A DNA stretch of 64,000 nt, taken from Ferrovibrio terrae_B. GTDB taxonomy: Bacteria > Pseudomonadota > Alphaproteobacteria > Ferrovibrionales > Ferrovibrionaceae. Position 1 is the first letter of the stretch. Each line of letters begins with the position of its first letter. The notes under the pieces are model-generated. The model was not told the origin of the DNA. It worked only from the letters and a program-made list of their open reading frames with translations, and did no database searches. Of this stretch, positions 42,903 to 51,260 are shown one piece after another. The position numbers and the translations under genes are program-made. Location of the stretch: assembly GCF_943371255.1 (NCBI RefSeq), contig NZ_CALRUC010000003.1, positions 13,396 to 77,395 on the forward strand. The letters run 5' to 3'.

Positions 42903-42919
42903 CATCTGATATATCAGTT
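42903..42919 (-). promoter_or_regulatory. Best copy of the island operator, before the rraA-like gene
   Basis: Minus strand AACTGATATATCAGATG; its core CTGATATATCAG (42906-42917) is a perfect 12-bp palindrome. It lies only 9 nt upstream of the rraA-like ATG, partly over the Shine-Dalgarno side of the leader, so binding would block transcription elongation or initiation. The form suits an FCD GntR dimer. Confidence 0.8.
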
Positions 42920-43051
42920 GCAGGAACTTTAGCCAGATTCCCTGGTCCTGACTAGTCACGGCCTGATGACGGTTGAAGCACCGGGGCCAGCAGGCGGATA
43001 ATCGGCCGGCAAAACTCGGGGACGGCAGGCAACACCAGAAGGACCAAAGCC

Positions 43052-43879
43052 ATGATGAAGAAAATCGCTCTTGCCTTTGCCATCGTCGTCATTGCCATTG
43101 CCGGCGCGGCATATTACTTCGCCTCCAATATCGACAGCGTGATCAAGGCGATGGTTGAGCGTTACGGCTCGGAAGCCACGCAGACCAGCGTGACGCTGAA
43201 ATCAGTCAAGCTGTCCTTCAAGGAAGGCGGCGGCGAACTCAACAGTCTGGTAGTGAAGAACCCCAAGGGTTTCAGCAGCAATGACGCCATCTCGCTTGGC
43301 GACATCAAGATTGTGCTGGATATCTCGACGCTGCAGTCCAACACCATCGTCATCAAGGATGTGACCATCCTGCAGCCGGCGGTGCTGTATGAATATGCCG
43401 GCGGTGGCGGCAACCTGGAGGCCATCCAGAAGAATGTGCAGTCCTATGCCGCGAAGTTCAGCGGTGGCAAGACCACACCGGACAAAAGCGCCGGCGCCAG
43501 CGGCGACGCCGACAAGGCGGCCAGCCAGCAGCCGGAGAAAAAAGTCATCATCGAGAACCTGGTGATCCGCGACGGCAAGATTTCCGCCACGCATCAGGCC
43601 CTGCAGGGCCGCACGCTGTCCGCCCCGCTGCCGACCATCCAGTTGAAGGATATCGGCAAGGACAAGGGCGGTGCCACGCCGGCCGAAGTGGCTGAAAAGG
43701 TGATCGGCACCATCAGTGCACAGGCCTCGCGGGTTGCCACGGCAGAATTGCAGAAGCAGGTCGGCAATCTGATCAAGGACCAGGCCGGCGGACTGTTCGG
43801 CGGTGCAACGGGTGGCGCAGCAGGCGGTGCGGCCGGCAGCAGCCCGGCCGACAAGCTGAAAGGTCTGCTCGGCAAATAA
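43052..43879 (+). CDS. AsmA-like membrane-anchored protein
   Basis: 275 aa. One N-terminal membrane helix (IALAFAIVVIAIAGAAYYFA) followed by the AsmA-type start DSVIKAMVERYGSEATQTSVTLKSVKL and a repeated beta-rich pattern (GDIKIVLDISTLQSNTIVIKDVTI). The bulk should lie in the periplasm. The family includes lipid-transfer proteins such as TamB and AsmA; this is a short, single-anchor member of unknown task. The C-terminal GGLFGGATGGAAGGAAG is low-complexity. AAGGA precedes the ATG. Confidence 0.75.
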   Translation: MMKKIALAFAIVVIAIAGAAYYFASNIDSVIKAMVERYGSEATQTSVTLKSVKLSFKEGGGELNSLVVKNPKGFSSNDAISLGDIKIVLDISTLQSNTIVIKDVTILQPAVLYEYAGGGGNLEAIQKNVQSYAAKFSGGKTTPDKSAGASGDADKAASQQPEKKVIIENLVIRDGKISATHQALQGRTLSAPLPTIQLKDIGKDKGGATPAEVAEKVIGTISAQASRVATAELQKQVGNLIKDQAGGLFGGATGGAAGGAAGSSPADKLKGLLGK

Positions 43880-44029
43880 GGCCGCCGCAGCCGACACAGA
43901 AACGCATAAGACCCATCGCTAAATCGTATGGCGGCAGGGGTCGTCGCCACCGGCTTGCCGGGCTAGCATGCCTGCGTGGCTTACTGGCCAGCTTTCCGGT
44001 GTCGCCGGCCCTCTTGTGTTGTCTGGTCC

Positions 44030-45184
44030 ATGATCAATCCTGTTTTGCGCAATGCCCTGGCCGGTTTCGGCGCCCTGCTGCTCGGCCTCGGCCTCGGCCG
44101 GTTCGGCTATACGCCGCTCATTCCTGTCCTGATCCAGGACGGCTGGCTCAGCGCCGGCGCAGCAGCCTATCTCGGCGCCACCAACCTGTTTGGCTATGTT
44201 GCCGGCAGCCTGATGGCGGCGACTATGGCGAAGCTTGTGCCAGTGCCACGGTTGACCCGTGCTTCCATGGTGCTTTCGGCCATCAGCCTGATTGCCTGTG
44301 CCCTGCCCTGGGGTTTTGTCTGGTTCGCCCCGTGGCGTTTCCTGGCCGGCTTCACCGGCGGTCTGCTGATGGTTGGCGCCATTCCCCTGATTCTGTCTCG
44401 CGCGCCGCTGGCCCAGCGTGGCCGCAGCAACGGCATCATCTTCACTGGCGTCGGCACCGGGATCATCACCGCCGGCACGCTGGTGCCCGCCCTGGCCGGT
44501 TGGGGCCCCGGACCGGTGTGGATCGGCATGGGCCTGCTGGCACTGGTCATCGCGGCACTGACCTGGAAGCAGTGGGATGGCGATGCCGCCCTGCCCGCAC
44601 CGCCCACGGAGGCTGCGCCCGCGCGGGCCTTTACCCTGCCGGTGGCGCTGCTGCTGGCTGCCTATACGCTGGATTCCGCCGGCTTCGTGCCGCACACCGT
44701 ATTTCTCGCCGACTATGTCGCCCGCGGGCTTGAGCGTGGCGTTGCCGCCGGCGGGCTCTACTGGGTGCTGTTCGGTGTCGGGGCGATCAGCGGCCCGCTG
44801 ATGGTTGGCTTTGCTGCCGAATGGTTCGGTTTTTATCGCAGCATCATCGGCGTGCTCACCATCAAGAGTGCCGCGATCGCCATTCCGCTGTTCTCCCAGC
44901 ATCCCGTCGCTCTGGCGATTTCAGCCATCACCGTCGGTGCGATGACTCCCGGCATCTCTGCGCTGGCCTCGGGGCGTGTGGTCGAACTGGTCGGCTTCGG
45001 CGCCCATCGCAAGGTCTGGGGCTGGCTGACTGCCGGCTTCGCCGGCGCCTCCGCCGGCGTGGGCTATCTGTTTTCCTTCCTGTTCGACCAGACGCATTCC
45101 TATAATCTGCTCTTCGCGCTCGGCGCCGCTGGCGTCTTTGTCGCGATGCTGCTCACCATTTTCGCCCGTAAACCAAAGAATTAA
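44030..45184 (+). CDS. MFS transporter, YbfB/YjiJ family
   Basis: 384 aa from ATG 44030, with 12 hydrophobic segments. The start LAGFGALLLGLGLGRFGYTPLIPVLI and GATNLFGYVAGSLMA mark the YbfB/YjiJ subfamily; ILSRAPLAQRGRSNGIIFTGVGTGI lies in the middle. The substrate of this subfamily is unknown. There is no good Shine-Dalgarno, so the start could be further upstream (GTG at 43976). It ends about 98 nt before the bigR gene and is probably a separate unit. Confidence 0.83.
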   Translation: MINPVLRNALAGFGALLLGLGLGRFGYTPLIPVLIQDGWLSAGAAAYLGATNLFGYVAGSLMAATMAKLVPVPRLTRASMVLSAISLIACALPWGFVWFAPWRFLAGFTGGLLMVGAIPLILSRAPLAQRGRSNGIIFTGVGTGIITAGTLVPALAGWGPGPVWIGMGLLALVIAALTWKQWDGDAALPAPPTEAAPARAFTLPVALLLAAYTLDSAGFVPHTVFLADYVARGLERGVAAGGLYWVLFGVGAISGPLMVGFAAEWFGFYRSIIGVLTIKSAAIAIPLFSQHPVALAISAITVGAMTPGISALASGRVVELVGFGAHRKVWGWLTAGFAGASAGVGYLFSFLFDQTHSYNLLFALGAAGVFVAMLLTIFARKPKN

Positions 45185-45222
45185 GCCTGAATTTTGGCTG
45201 CAGGAATTCCACATTCTGGGAC

Positions 45223-45265
45223 TTGATTTTTATATTAGTATTTACTAAATTAGAAACACCTAATT
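45223..45265 (+). promoter_or_regulatory. bigR promoter with AT-rich operator repeats
   Basis: TTGATT (45223-45228) and TAAATT (45246-45251) are spaced 17 nt apart and fit a sigma70 promoter. Two overlapping inverted repeats cover it: TTAGTA-TT-TACTAA (45235-45248) and AATTAG-N6-CTAATT (45248-45265). AT-rich palindromes over the promoter are typical of autoregulated BigR/SqrR repressors. This is a sharply AT-rich island in a GC-rich window. Confidence 0.65.
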
Positions 45266-45282
45266 AATGAAACGAGAATCCG

Positions 45283-45594
45283 ATGCGCAAGGCCGATTTG
45301 ACACGACTGAAGGCCAGTGCCGCCGAGGCCAGCCGCTTCCTGCGTGCCCTGGCCAACGAAAAGCGCCTGCTCACACTATGCCAGTTGATGGGCGAGGAAC
45401 GCTCGGTCGGCAGCCTCGCTGAGGCCGTCGGTCTGAGCCAGTCGGCCCTGTCGCAGCATCTCACGCGTCTGCGCGAAGACGGCTTGGTCGCCACACGCCG
45501 CGACAGCCAGACTATCTACTACCGGCTCGCCGATCCTCGCATCGAGGCGATGATTGGCCTGCTTTATGACCAGTTCTGCAAACCGGCCCGCTGA
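45283..45594 (+). CDS. bigR: BigR/SqrR-type ArsR-family persulfide-sensing repressor
   Basis: 103 aa winged-helix protein of the ArsR family. The recognition region is SLAEAVGLSQSALSQHLTRLREDGLV. Only two cysteines are present, Cys33 (RLLTLCQLM) and Cys99 (YDQFCKPAR), 66 residues apart, the same spacing as the redox pair of BigR (42/108) and SqrR (41/107) as I recall them. Persulfides link this pair and release the repressor from DNA. It leads an operon of sulfur-detoxification genes, and the metal sites of classical ArsR/SmtB proteins are absent. Confidence 0.9.
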   Translation: MRKADLTRLKASAAEASRFLRALANEKRLLTLCQLMGEERSVGSLAEAVGLSQSALSQHLTRLREDGLVATRRDSQTIYYRLADPRIEAMIGLLYDQFCKPAR

Positions 45595-45613
45595 CACAAT
45601 CCGGAGTATCGCC

Positions 45614-46147
45614 ATGTCCATCCTGCCCAAAATCACCCCGACCGACCTGCAGCAGCGTCTGCAGCGCGGTGAGATCGTCCTGATCGATATCCGCGAGCCA
45701 TCAGAATATGCCCGCGAGCATATCCATGGCGCCCGCCTCGTCCCGCTGGCCGCCATCGACAGCCATGACTTCGATACCGAGCGTAACAAGGTAGCCGTCT
45801 TCACCTGTCGCAGCGGCAATCGCACCGCCATGAATGCCTCCCGCCTGCTGGCCAAGGGCTTTCGCGAGGCTTACGTGCTCGATGGCGGTCTCGATGCCTG
45901 GAAATCGGCCGGCCTGCCGGTGCATTTCAACGCCGAGGCACCGCTCGACCTGCAGCGGCAGGTGCAGATCACGGCCGGCGGCATGGCCCTGCTGGGCGCC
46001 ATCCTGGCCTGGCTGGTCTCGCCCTGGTTCATCGCGCTCAGCGGTTTCGTCGGCGCCGGCCTGATGATGGCGGGGATGACTGGCTTCTGTGGCATGGCGC
46101 GCCTGCTCGCCGCCATGCCCTGGAATCGCAAATTCCTCTCTGCCTAA
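45614..46147 (+). CDS. Rhodanese with C-terminal DUF2892 membrane domain (YgaP-like)
   Basis: 177 aa from ATG 45614, with GGAG 9 nt upstream. The rhodanese domain (about 5-105) carries the active loop VFTCRSGNRTAM, whose cysteine accepts sulfane sulfur, and ends YVLDGGLDAWKSAGLP. The C-terminal DUF2892 region has two membrane helices (GGMALLGAILAWLVSPWFI and ALSGFVGAGLMMAGMTGFCGMA) with a conserved Cys and PWNR end. It transfers sulfur from persulfide or thiosulfate at the membrane. Located 19 nt after bigR, in the same operon. Confidence 0.92.
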   Translation: MSILPKITPTDLQQRLQRGEIVLIDIREPSEYAREHIHGARLVPLAAIDSHDFDTERNKVAVFTCRSGNRTAMNASRLLAKGFREAYVLDGGLDAWKSAGLPVHFNAEAPLDLQRQVQITAGGMALLGAILAWLVSPWFIALSGFVGAGLMMAGMTGFCGMARLLAAMPWNRKFLSA

Positions 46148-46158
46148 CGGAGCAGCCG

Positions 46159-47022
46159 ATGATCCCCCAGGTCCATGCATTCTTCGACGAGCCGACCTTC
46201 ACGGTCAGCTATGTCGTGGTCGACCCGGCAACCCAGGTCTGTGCCATCGTCGATTCCGTACTCGACTATGACCCGGCATCCGGCCGTACGCGCAAAGCCT
46301 CGGCGGATGCCATTATTGCCTTCATCCGGCAGCAGGGCCTGAAGCTGGACTGGATTCTGGAAACCCATGTCCATGCCGACCATCTGTCGGCTGCGCCCTA
46401 TCTGAAAGAGCAACTCGGCGGCAAGCTCGGCATCGGCTTCAACATCACCGTCGTACAGAATGTGTTTGGCAAGGTCTTCAATGCCGGCACCGATTTTGCG
46501 CGCGACGGCAGCCAGTTCGATCACCTGTTCAATGACGGAGAGTCCTTCCGCATCGGCGGCATCGAGGCCAAGGCGATCCATACGCCGGGCCATACCCCAG
46601 CCTGCATGACCTATGTGATCGGCGATGCGGCCTTTGTCGGCGACACGCTGTTCATGCCTGATTACGGTACGGCGCGCTGCGATTTTCCTGGCGGTGACGC
46701 ACGCCTGCTCTACCGCTCGATCCGCAAGATCTTCGCCCTGCCTCCGCAAACGCGGCTGTTCATGTGCCATGATTACAAGGCGCCAGGCCGTGATGACTAT
46801 CGCTGGGAGACCACGGTGGCCGCCGAGCGTGCCGGCAATGTGCATGTGCATGACGGCATCGATGAAGACAGCTTTGTCGACATGCGGCGCAAGCGCGATG
46901 CCACACTGGATATGCCGCGCCTGATCCTGCCCTCGGTGCAGGTGAACATGCGTGCCGGCCATATGCCCGCAGCCGAAAGCAACGGCATGCGGTATTTGAA
47001 AATCCCGGTCGACGCGCTGTAG
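46159..47022 (+). CDS. MBL-fold persulfide dioxygenase-like hydrolase (Blh type)
   Basis: 287 aa. Metal ligands: ETHVHADHLSAAPYL (HxHxDH), HTPGHTPACMTYVIGDAAFVGDTLFMPDYG and FMCHDYKAPGRDDYRWETTV. This is the Blh/ETHE1 pattern of iron-dependent sulfur dioxygenases that oxidise glutathione persulfide to sulfite; the co-occurrence with BigR, rhodanese and a sulfite-type exporter supports that function over other MBL hydrolases. It starts 11 nt after the rhodanese gene. No sulfide:quinone reductase gene is in the operon. Confidence 0.9.
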   Translation: MIPQVHAFFDEPTFTVSYVVVDPATQVCAIVDSVLDYDPASGRTRKASADAIIAFIRQQGLKLDWILETHVHADHLSAAPYLKEQLGGKLGIGFNITVVQNVFGKVFNAGTDFARDGSQFDHLFNDGESFRIGGIEAKAIHTPGHTPACMTYVIGDAAFVGDTLFMPDYGTARCDFPGGDARLLYRSIRKIFALPPQTRLFMCHDYKAPGRDDYRWETTVAAERAGNVHVHDGIDEDSFVDMRRKRDATLDMPRLILPSVQVNMRAGHMPAAESNGMRYLKIPVDAL

Positions 47023-47026
47023 ACCG

Positions 47027-47803
47027 ATGCTCACACTGACCGCGACACAGGCTGCCTGGGCTGCTGCATCAGGCAGCGCCGTTGGCTTCGCCCTGGCGCT
47101 GGTGGGTGGCGGTGGCTCCATCCTCGCCGTACCGGCTCTGCTCTATCTGGTTGGGATCACGGATACCCATCTGGCGATCGGCACCAGCGCACTGGCCGTA
47201 GCGGTGAATGCGTTTGCCAACCTGGCCATGCATGCCCGGCGTCAGGCAGTGAAATGGCGTTGCGCCGGCGTCTATGCCGTCAGCGGTGTCTTCGGTGCCG
47301 CCCTGGGCTCCAGTCTCGGCAAGCTGGTGGATGGTCGTCATCTGCTGCTGCTCTTTGCTGCCGCCATGATCGCCGTCGGCATCGCCATGCTGCGGCCCAA
47401 GGCGGCCGGCGGCGATCCGGATATACAACTGAATGCCCGCATCCTGCCAAAGCTGGTGATCCTCGGTCTGATCACCGGCCTGGTCAGCGGCTTCTTCGGC
47501 ATCGGCGGCGGGTTTCTGGTGGTCCCTGGACTGATGCTCGGCAGCGGCATGCCGATGCTGAACGCCGTGGCGGCGTCGCTGGTATCTGTCGGCAGCTTCG
47601 GTCTTACCACTGCGGCCAATTACGCCTGGTCCGGGCAGGTACACTGGATCGCCGCCGCGTGGTTTATCGGTGGCGGGCTGGCCGGTGGCATGATCGGCCT
47701 GCGGATGGCCTCCTATGCCGCATCCCGCAAGGGCCTGCTCAATCGCATTTTTTCCGGCCTGATCTTTGCCGTTGCCGCCTATGTCGTCTGGCGCGCCCTC
47801 TGA
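47027..47803 (+). CDS. TauE/SafE family sulfite/organosulfonate exporter
   Basis: 258 aa with about eight hydrophobic segments and the two-repeat layout of TauE/SafE: GFALALVGGGGSILAVPALLYLVG and GLITGLVSGFFGIGGGFLVVPGLMLG. It probably exports sulfite made by the persulfide dioxygenase, completing the detoxification operon. It follows the MBL gene after 4 nt. Its TGA stop directly abuts the stop of the convergent monooxygenase gene (TGATCA). Confidence 0.9.
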   Translation: MLTLTATQAAWAAASGSAVGFALALVGGGGSILAVPALLYLVGITDTHLAIGTSALAVAVNAFANLAMHARRQAVKWRCAGVYAVSGVFGAALGSSLGKLVDGRHLLLLFAAAMIAVGIAMLRPKAAGGDPDIQLNARILPKLVILGLITGLVSGFFGIGGGFLVVPGLMLGSGMPMLNAVAASLVSVGSFGLTTAANYAWSGQVHWIAAAWFIGGGLAGGMIGLRMASYAASRKGLLNRIFSGLIFAVAAYVVWRAL

Positions 47804-48979
47804 TCAACCGCCATAGAGCCAATCGTTGCCAGCATAGGCCTGCTCTTTCGTCCGGCCGCCCAGAGCCATATTGCGCAATTCGCGCACCGGACCGGTGGCG
47901 TGATAAAAATCGCCGTAGACACGCGCCATCACCTGCACCCGCGCCGTGCGCAGGTAGCGTTCCTGCTGATAGGCCAGAAATGCCCGGTTGGGATCGCTGA
48001 TCGACTGCGCCAGCTTGTCGGCCAGGCAGACGGCATCCTCAATCGCCATGCAGGCACCCTGCGCCAGATACTGCAGCATCGGATGGGCCGCATCGCCCAG
48101 CAGCACGACGCGCCCCCTGGTCCAGTTCGCCACTGGTTCGCGATCGCACAGCACCCACATGCGCCAGGCCTCGATCTTGCCGAGCAGCTTGTGCACCTGC
48201 GGCTGCTGGTTCTGGAACCGCTCGTTCAACTCGGCCACATCGCCGAAACTGTTCCAGCCTTCTTCGTAGCGATTGGAGTGGAATACCGCGACCAGATTAT
48301 AGAGTTCGCTGCGGCGTAACGGATAATGCACCAGATGGGTCTTCGGACCGGCCCAAAGCACCACGTTATTCTCGAACTGGCCCTGCGGCACCTCGGCCAC
48401 CGGCAACACCGCACGATAGGCGATATGGCCCGAAACCCTTGGCTTGCCATCGCCAACGATCTGCTCGCGCACCTGCGACCACAGGCCGTCGCAGGCAATC
48501 ATGCTGCTGCCCTGGATTGTCTCGCCATCGGCCAGCGTCACCGTCACGCCTTCGCCGCTGTCAGCCCAGGCGGTCATCTTGGCGCTGGTGCGCAGGGTGA
48601 TTCGTGTCTGCGCCAGGCAGGCCTGCAGCAGGGTGTTGTGCAGGTCGGCACGATGGGTCACCGCGTAAGGCATGCCCCAATGGGCACGGGCCTGATCGCC
48701 CAGTGGCATGCGGGTGACTTCCTCGCCCGTCAATGCGTCGCGCATGATCAGGTTCTGCGGGAAGACCGCATCGGCTTCGATGGCGGCGCGAATGCCAAGG
48801 GCCTCAAAACGGCGGAAGACATTGGGCCCGAGCTGAATGCCGGCACCGACCTCGCGAAATTCAGCCGACTGTTCAAGCAGCACCGAGGACAAACCCTTTA
48901 GCGCCAGCGCCAAAGCCGTCGCCAATCCGCCGATGCCGCCGCCGATGATAATGACCGGACGATCCTGTGCCGCTGCCAT
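47804..48979 (-). CDS. FAD-dependent aromatic monooxygenase, 3-hydroxybenzoate 6-monooxygenase-like
   Basis: 391 aa, single-component flavoprotein hydroxylase. FAD motif VIIIGGGIGGLATALALAL, DG motif MIACDGLWSQVREQI, and VVLLGDAAHPMLQYLAQGACMAIEDA. The LQYLAQGACMAIEDAVCLADKL segment and C-terminal GNDWLYGG are typical of 3-hydroxybenzoate 6-hydroxylases, which convert 3-hydroxybenzoate to gentisate with NADH and O2. No gentisate dioxygenase or maleylpyruvate genes are adjacent, so the product's fate is not shown. Its upstream region is AT-rich with a clear inverted repeat. Confidence 0.85.
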   Translation of the reverse strand: MAAAQDRPVIIIGGGIGGLATALALALKGLSSVLLEQSAEFREVGAGIQLGPNVFRRFEALGIRAAIEADAVFPQNLIMRDALTGEEVTRMPLGDQARAHWGMPYAVTHRADLHNTLLQACLAQTRITLRTSAKMTAWADSGEGVTVTLADGETIQGSSMIACDGLWSQVREQIVGDGKPRVSGHIAYRAVLPVAEVPQGQFENNVVLWAGPKTHLVHYPLRRSELYNLVAVFHSNRYEEGWNSFGDVAELNERFQNQQPQVHKLLGKIEAWRMWVLCDREPVANWTRGRVVLLGDAAHPMLQYLAQGACMAIEDAVCLADKLAQSISDPNRAFLAYQQERYLRTARVQVMARVYGDFYHATGPVRELRNMALGGRTKEQAYAGNDWLYGG

Positions 48980-49028
48980 GGCCCCTCCCCGTTTTTTTTG
49001 TGTGCTGAACTGCCTTTTGGCTATTTAA

Positions 49029-49049
49029 TCAGTACACAGATTATACTGA
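49029..49049. promoter_or_regulatory. Inverted repeat upstream of the 3-hydroxybenzoate monooxygenase-like gene
   Basis: TCAGTA-N9-TACTGA, perfect 6-bp arms, 50 nt before the monooxygenase start. On the minus strand it follows TTGACA (49057-49052) and contains TATAAT (49045-49040), though those two hexamers are only 6 nt apart and so do not form one promoter. A MarR- or IclR-type operator would fit an aromatic-degradation gene. The rest of 48980-49163 is AT-rich leader for the two divergent genes. Confidence 0.5.
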
Positions 49050-49163
49050 AATGTCAAGCAATTTCTGCCGTCTACGCACTATCTCAAATAGAATCTGGTG
49101 GAATTTCTACCGCTTTATGCATTCAATAATCGATATTCCTGATCGCTGCAGTGGGGACACGTC

Positions 49164-51074
49164 ATGCTGTCATTCAAAAGCTGGGGTATCTTGTGGAAGA
49201 TCATGGCGGTGATCGCTGTGTTACTGGCCGCCATGGCCGCCAGTGTCTGGACCGGCTACCGCGGCCTGCACGAACTCTCCGCCGACATCGCCGAACTCGA
49301 ACTGCAGGCCAAGCGGGTCGAGAATGCCGGCCGCGGCACCGCCAATGCCCTGAGCTGGATTCGCATGGTCGAATCCATCCCGCATGCCGCGACGCCGGCT
49401 GCCCGCAACGAGCTTGCCGCCAAGGCTGCCGACGAACGCCGCCGTCTGGGTGTGCGGATCGACAATCTGAAAGGCCTGCTGCACGCTCCGGATGCACAGC
49501 AGCGCCTCGCCGCCATGGTGCAGGCGGTACAGGCTTATGAGGCCATCCACCGCACAGTGCTGCAGCTGGCCGAACAGGGCGATGCGGCAGCGAGCCAGCA
49601 GGCCGCCGTGCGCGGTGTGGCACAGGCCGAGGAAATCCGCGCCCGCATCCGTCCGATGGAAGACGCGATCTCCAAGGAGATCACCGAATTCAGCGCCAAG
49701 GCCCGCGAAGACGGCGAGCGTGCCACCGCTTTCATGTTGATCCAGTCGGGCATCGGCGCGGCCATCGGCCTGGGCCTCGCCATCCTGATCACGCTGGCAG
49801 CGATCAGCCGCCCGCTGCGCCGCATGATCAGAGGCATGGAACGCCTCGCCCAGGACGACCTTGACATCGAAATCGTCGATGATGGTCGCCGCGACGAAGT
49901 CGGCCTGATCGGCCGGTCTCTGCTGGTCTTCCGTCAGAACGCCATCGACAAGCGTAGCGTCGAAGCCAGTGCCGAAGCCCAGCGCACTGAAACCGAACGC
50001 GAGCGCAATGCCCGCGAGGCGCGGGAGCGCCAGGCCATCGCCGAGATATCCACCCTGTGCGAGCGTGTCGCCAGCGGCGATCTGGCCGGGCGACTGGAGG
50101 AAGCCGACAAAGATGGTTTCCTGCTCACCATCAGCCAGCAGCTCAACAGCCTGACCAACACCCTGCAGCAGATGACCCGCGAGCTGGCCGATGTCACCGG
50201 CGCGATGGCCGAGGGCAAGCTGACCCGCTCTGTCGACGGTGCCTATAGCGGCGTCTACGGCCAGTTGAAGGATAGCGTCAATGCCATGGCCGGCAAGCTG
50301 CGGGATTTCGCAGCGCGGCTGGCCGAGACCGCCCAGGTGGTGCGCAATGCTTCCGCCGAAATCTCCACCGCCAGCCAGGATTTGGCCCAGCGCACTGAAA
50401 GCCAGGCCGCCTCGATTGAGGAGACGGCTGCCTCGATGCACGAGATCACCACGACCGTAAAGCAGAATGCCGACAATGCCGAAGCCGGCAATCAGATGGC
50501 CGCCACCGCACGCAATGCCGCCGAACAGGGCGGCACCATCATGAGCAAGGTGACCGGCGCGATGAGCGGGATCGAAGAAAGCGCCCGCAAGATCGGCGAT
50601 ATCGTGTCGCTGATCGATGAAATCGCCTTCCAGACCAACCTGCTGGCACTGAATGCCTCGGTGGAAGCTGCCCGCGCCGGCGAGGCCGGCAAGGGGTTTG
50701 CCGTCGTCGCGCAGGAGGTCCGTGCCCTGGCGCAGCGATCCGCCGACGCATCCAAGGACATCAAGACCCTGATCAGCGCCTCGAACAGTCAGGTGAAGAC
50801 CGGTGCCGATCTGGTTGGCCAGGCCGGCCGCTCGCTGACCGACATCATGGAATCGGTGAAAAAGGTCTCTGATATCGTCGCCGAGATTGCTTCCGCTTCG
50901 CGCGAACAGGCAACGGGACTCGACCAGATCAATACCGCTGTCGGCCAGATGGACGAGATGACCCAGCGCAACGGCGCCCTGGTGGAGGAGACCTCCGCCT
51001 CGGCCCAGCAGCTCGCCACCCAGGCGCACCAACTGGCACAGCTGGTCGGCTTCTTCGATACCGGCCGGCGCTGA
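49164..51074 (+). CDS. Membrane methyl-accepting chemotaxis protein with HAMP domain
   Basis: 636 aa, preceded by GGGGA 7 nt before ATG. First membrane helix at about 13-32 (IMAVIAVLLAAMAASVWTGY), periplasmic four-helix-type sensor about 33-185 without cysteines or a known ligand motif, second helix about 190-215 (IGAAIGLGLAILITLAAI), HAMP about 216-270, a second HAMP-like linker near 290-350, then the signalling domain with the IAFQTNLLALNASVEAARA tip. The C-terminus (VGFFDTGRR) lacks a CheR/CheB pentapeptide. The signalling domain is very like that of the soluble receptor at 495-2345. Confidence 0.94.
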   Translation: MLSFKSWGILWKIMAVIAVLLAAMAASVWTGYRGLHELSADIAELELQAKRVENAGRGTANALSWIRMVESIPHAATPAARNELAAKAADERRRLGVRIDNLKGLLHAPDAQQRLAAMVQAVQAYEAIHRTVLQLAEQGDAAASQQAAVRGVAQAEEIRARIRPMEDAISKEITEFSAKAREDGERATAFMLIQSGIGAAIGLGLAILITLAAISRPLRRMIRGMERLAQDDLDIEIVDDGRRDEVGLIGRSLLVFRQNAIDKRSVEASAEAQRTETERERNAREARERQAIAEISTLCERVASGDLAGRLEEADKDGFLLTISQQLNSLTNTLQQMTRELADVTGAMAEGKLTRSVDGAYSGVYGQLKDSVNAMAGKLRDFAARLAETAQVVRNASAEISTASQDLAQRTESQAASIEETAASMHEITTTVKQNADNAEAGNQMAATARNAAEQGGTIMSKVTGAMSGIEESARKIGDIVSLIDEIAFQTNLLALNASVEAARAGEAGKGFAVVAQEVRALAQRSADASKDIKTLISASNSQVKTGADLVGQAGRSLTDIMESVKKVSDIVAEIASASREQATGLDQINTAVGQMDEMTQRNGALVEETSASAQQLATQAHQLAQLVGFFDTGRR

Positions 51075-51128
51075 ACGTGGTGCCCTTCCCGACTCGGAGC
51101 CGCGTATAACGCGACTCGCTTTACCCGT

Positions 51129-51157
51129 TTGACAGGCCCGGTGTGACGCCGAATGAT
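51129..51157 (+). promoter_or_regulatory. Candidate sigma70 promoter of the nucleobase permease gene
   Basis: A perfect TTGACA (51129-51134) and AATGAT (51152-51157, 4 of 6 matches) are separated by 17 nt. They lie in the 186-nt gap between the chemoreceptor and permease genes, giving a leader of about 95 nt. No attenuator is evident. Confidence 0.4.
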
Positions 51158-51260
51158 CGACTTTGGTCGAAGACTCGGCGGCACGATTCTGCCTGCATAA
51201 CAAAAAGCCGCCCGCCCCGACCGCTCGCACTCGCAGACGAAAACAAAGGGGAGAAATCCA

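Noticed and set aside
49221..51230. 669-codon open frame on the minus strand
   Set aside because: Lies opposite the chemoreceptor gene and its repetitive helical code; no recognisable protein features.
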